Shown in pieces: positions 62,401 to 64,000 of a stretch of DNA of 64,000 nucleotides. A model generated the notes under the pieces. It saw nothing but the letters and a program-made list of their open reading frames with translations. It was not told the DNA's origin and ran no database searches. The position numbers and the translations under genes were made by a program. Positions within the stretch are counted from its first letter, which is position 1, and the number at the start of each line of letters is the position of its first letter. The stretch is from an uncultured Planctomycetota bacterium (GTDB lineage Bacteria > Planctomycetota > Phycisphaerae > SM23-33): assembly GCA_903892515.1 (NCBI GenBank), contig CAITIS010000134.1, positions 116,620 through 180,619 of the forward strand, read 5' to 3'.

Positions 62401-63786
62401 TCACAACATCGGCGACAGCACGTACGCGGCGAACTCCTTCAGCCGGCGGATCGGGTGGCGGCGGCGGAACTCGTGCAATTCCACCTCGTGACTGGCGGCC
62501 AGGTCGGCGGCAAACATCGCGCGGACTTGCACGGCGAAGGCCGGATCGAAAATCTCCGCCATCACCTCGCGATTCAGGTACATGCTGCGGGCGTCGATGT
62601 TGGCTGAGCCGATCAGGCTGACCTCGTCGTCGGCCACGACGGCCTTGGCGTGCAGCACCGAGAGCGAGCGCTCAAAGACGCGGACGCCGCCGGAAATCAG
62701 CCGGTCGTACCAGGCGTGGCTGACCCAGCGGATGATGGGAATGTCCGTATGCTGCGGCAGGATCAGGCGGACGTCCACGCCCCGCCGCACCGCCCGCTTC
62801 ATCTCCGCCACCAGCGGGTAATTCGGGGCAAAGTACGCACTCATGATCCACACGTATCGCCGGGCGTTCTGCACAATGGCCGCGAACGTTTTGTGCATGA
62901 TCCGCCGCAGGTCGAACGGCTCAGGTGAGTGAATCCAGACCGGCACGCCGATCTGCGTGCCGCCGACTTGCGTGCCTATCTGGGTGCCATGGTCAGGCTG
63001 TATTCCAGCCTGGCCATGCTCGGACATCTGCCGCGTAGGTGGCAAAACGACGCTCGTGGGTGGCATGGTCACGCTGTTCGCGTGACCATGTGTGGACTCG
63101 ATGGGGGAAGTTTCAGGTCTGAACATGGTCACGCGAACAGCGTGACCATGCCACCCATTCAAGTCGTCCGCCTTGGCGGCACTTGCTGCCGCCACCGGAT
63201 GGGGCATGGCAAAGCTGTCCTTGTAGCTGACGTCGATGAGCCGGCGCAGATACACCGCGGCCGGGCCGACGATTTGCACCGCGTTGTCGCGCCAGTGCAG
63301 CTTGTCCTGGGCGTGGCCGGTGTATTCATCGCCGATATTCAAGCCGCCGACAAAGCCGATGCGGTCGTCCACGGTGAGAAGCTTGCGGTGGTCGCGAACG
63401 ATCGGGTGCCACAGTTGGCTGGACTCGCGCGGGATAATGGGGTTGATGGCGTACACCTCGACGCCCGCGCGCCGCAGCCGGCGGAAGTGCTCGCGGCTCT
63501 GAAACCAGCAACCGGCCGCATCGTAGGCCACGCGGACCTTGCAGCCACGGCCAGCGGCCGCCACGAAAGCGTCGGTGAACTGTTCGCCGATGTGGTCGGG
63601 CCGGAAAGTGTAAATGATCTGATCGACGCGTTGCCGGGCGGAATCAATCGCCCCCAGCATGGCCGGAAAGACCTGCTCGCCGTTGCACAACAACTGGACC
63701 TGGTTGCCCCAGGTCATGCTGGCGCGGTCCAGCCGCGGGTCGATAAAGCGGCTAAATGTCTGTTCCGTCGGCCGATACACAAGCAC
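62401..63786 (-). CDS. Phospholipase D-family cardiolipin synthase-like enzyme with repeat-derived insert
   Basis: Two HKD half-sites: DHRKLLTVDDRIGFVGG (first half) and LHAKAVVADDEVSLIGSANID (second half), as in cardiolipin synthases that join two phosphatidyl groups. The N-terminal transmembrane helices of ClsA are missing. Between the halves, about residues 207-280 (SAAKADDLNGWHGHAV to GVPVWIHSPEP) form an insert of low complexity encoded by three class A palindromes in frame. The start is GTG at 63786 or a second GTG at 63780, which has GAGG 5 nt upstream. Length 461 residues. Confidence 0.85.
   Translation of the reverse strand: MLVYRPTEQTFSRFIDPRLDRASMTWGNQVQLLCNGEQVFPAMLGAIDSARQRVDQIIYTFRPDHIGEQFTDAFVAAAGRGCKVRVAYDAAGCWFQSREHFRRLRRAGVEVYAINPIIPRESSQLWHPIVRDHRKLLTVDDRIGFVGGLNIGDEYTGHAQDKLHWRDNAVQIVGPAAVYLRRLIDVSYKDSFAMPHPVAAASAAKADDLNGWHGHAVRVTMFRPETSPIESTHGHANSVTMPPTSVVLPPTRQMSEHGQAGIQPDHGTQIGTQVGGTQIGVPVWIHSPEPFDLRRIMHKTFAAIVQNARRYVWIMSAYFAPNYPLVAEMKRAVRRGVDVRLILPQHTDIPIIRWVSHAWYDRLISGGVRVFERSLSVLHAKAVVADDEVSLIGSANIDARSMYLNREVMAEIFDPAFAVQVRAMFAADLAASHEVELHEFRRRHPIRRLKEFAAYVLSPML
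62982..63156. repeat. Three class A palindromes inside the phospholipase D gene
   Basis: 62982-63018 (GGGTGCCATGGTCAGGCTG / CAGCCTGGCCATG), 63058-63090 (GGGTGGCATGGTCACGC / GCGTGACCATG) and 63124-63156 (CATGGTCACGC / GCGTGACCATGCCACCC). The last two form a head-to-head pair. The frame stays open through all of them. Confidence 0.9.
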
Positions 63787-64000
63787 CTCATTTCGCGTCG
63801 TGGCCTCAATCCATTGTAGTGCAAGTCAACGGCGTAAGTGCAAAGCTAGCGGGTGGCATGGGTGCCATCTATGAGCAAGCCGTGTCAAGTCGGCAGCGAG
63901 ACGTTTTTAGCGGGATGTTTCCAACCATCTATCCGGCATCGCCTGGGGCGTGCCATTTATCAGAATGCGGTTCGGCCTCATACATAGTCCCGAGGTCCCC
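63787..64000. other. Right end of the window, no gene recognised
   Basis: The 214 bp contain one GGGTGGCATGGGTGCCATC palindrome (63851-63869) and otherwise nothing I can assign. Confidence 0.5.

Overview
The window reads as chromosomal DNA of an uncultured planctomycete-like bacterium, most likely Phycisphaerae or a relative. The evidence is two secreted proteins with dockerin-type GD-NGD repeats and PEP-CTERM anchors, a prepilin with the [10 protein letters not shown] motif typical of planctomycete DUF1559-like proteins, a high-GC background, and intergenic spacers packed with palindromes. dnaA with DnaA boxes, a parA-type ATPase and yidC all lie within 60 kb, so the segment may be origin-proximal. 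This placement is an inference.

Layout. 0-11 kb: parA, queE and queD (7-deazaguanine synthesis), a FAD protein, a histone-deacetylase-like hydrolase, a prepilin plus zinc-ribbon pair, dapF, a Gfo/Idh oxidoreductase, a Tat-exported aldo/keto reductase and a small PEP-CTERM dockerin protein. 11-22 kb: an IS66 remnant, a secreted beta-propeller-like protein, dnaA with a DnaA-box region, a rhomboid protease, an ABC exporter, a probable structured small RNA, a LuxR-type response regulator and a secreted esterase. 22-39 kb: a complete complex I set (nuoA, B, CD fused, E to N) on the minus strand, split by repeat-filled spacers. 40-41 kb: a HepT/MntA toxin-antitoxin pair and a truncated dinD. 41-53 kb: a membrane-bound group 4 [NiFe]-hydrogenase operon with three antiporter-like subunits, a NuoA-like subunit, an endopeptidase, hypA and hypB. 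53-64 kb: a UbiB-family kinase with a phasin-like partner, a second HEPN/MNT pair, a lipoprotein solute-binding protein, a phosphoesterase, yidC and a phospholipase D/cardiolipin synthase.

Physiology. The NADH-input complex I beside a ferredoxin-type hydrogenase with Mrp-like subunits suggests a cell that can respire NADH and also couple ferredoxin-dependent hydrogen evolution to ion pumping.

The most unusual aspect is the repeat content. Several families of short palindromes, often in head-to-head pairs bounded by GGGTGSCA and TGSCACCC, fill almost every intergenic region. Some lie in frame inside genes (a phospholipase D, the hydrogenase large subunit, the ParA tail, NuoJ, NuoL). Some supply the stop codon of the preceding gene. 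Others mark the exact break point of gene remnants (dinD, IS66 tnpA). A second class builds nested inverted-repeat spacers between nuo genes from degenerate 7- to 10-bp periodic units. At least two genes (parA and the esterase) have a TATAAT box exactly 6 nt before the start codon, pointing to leaderless mRNAs.
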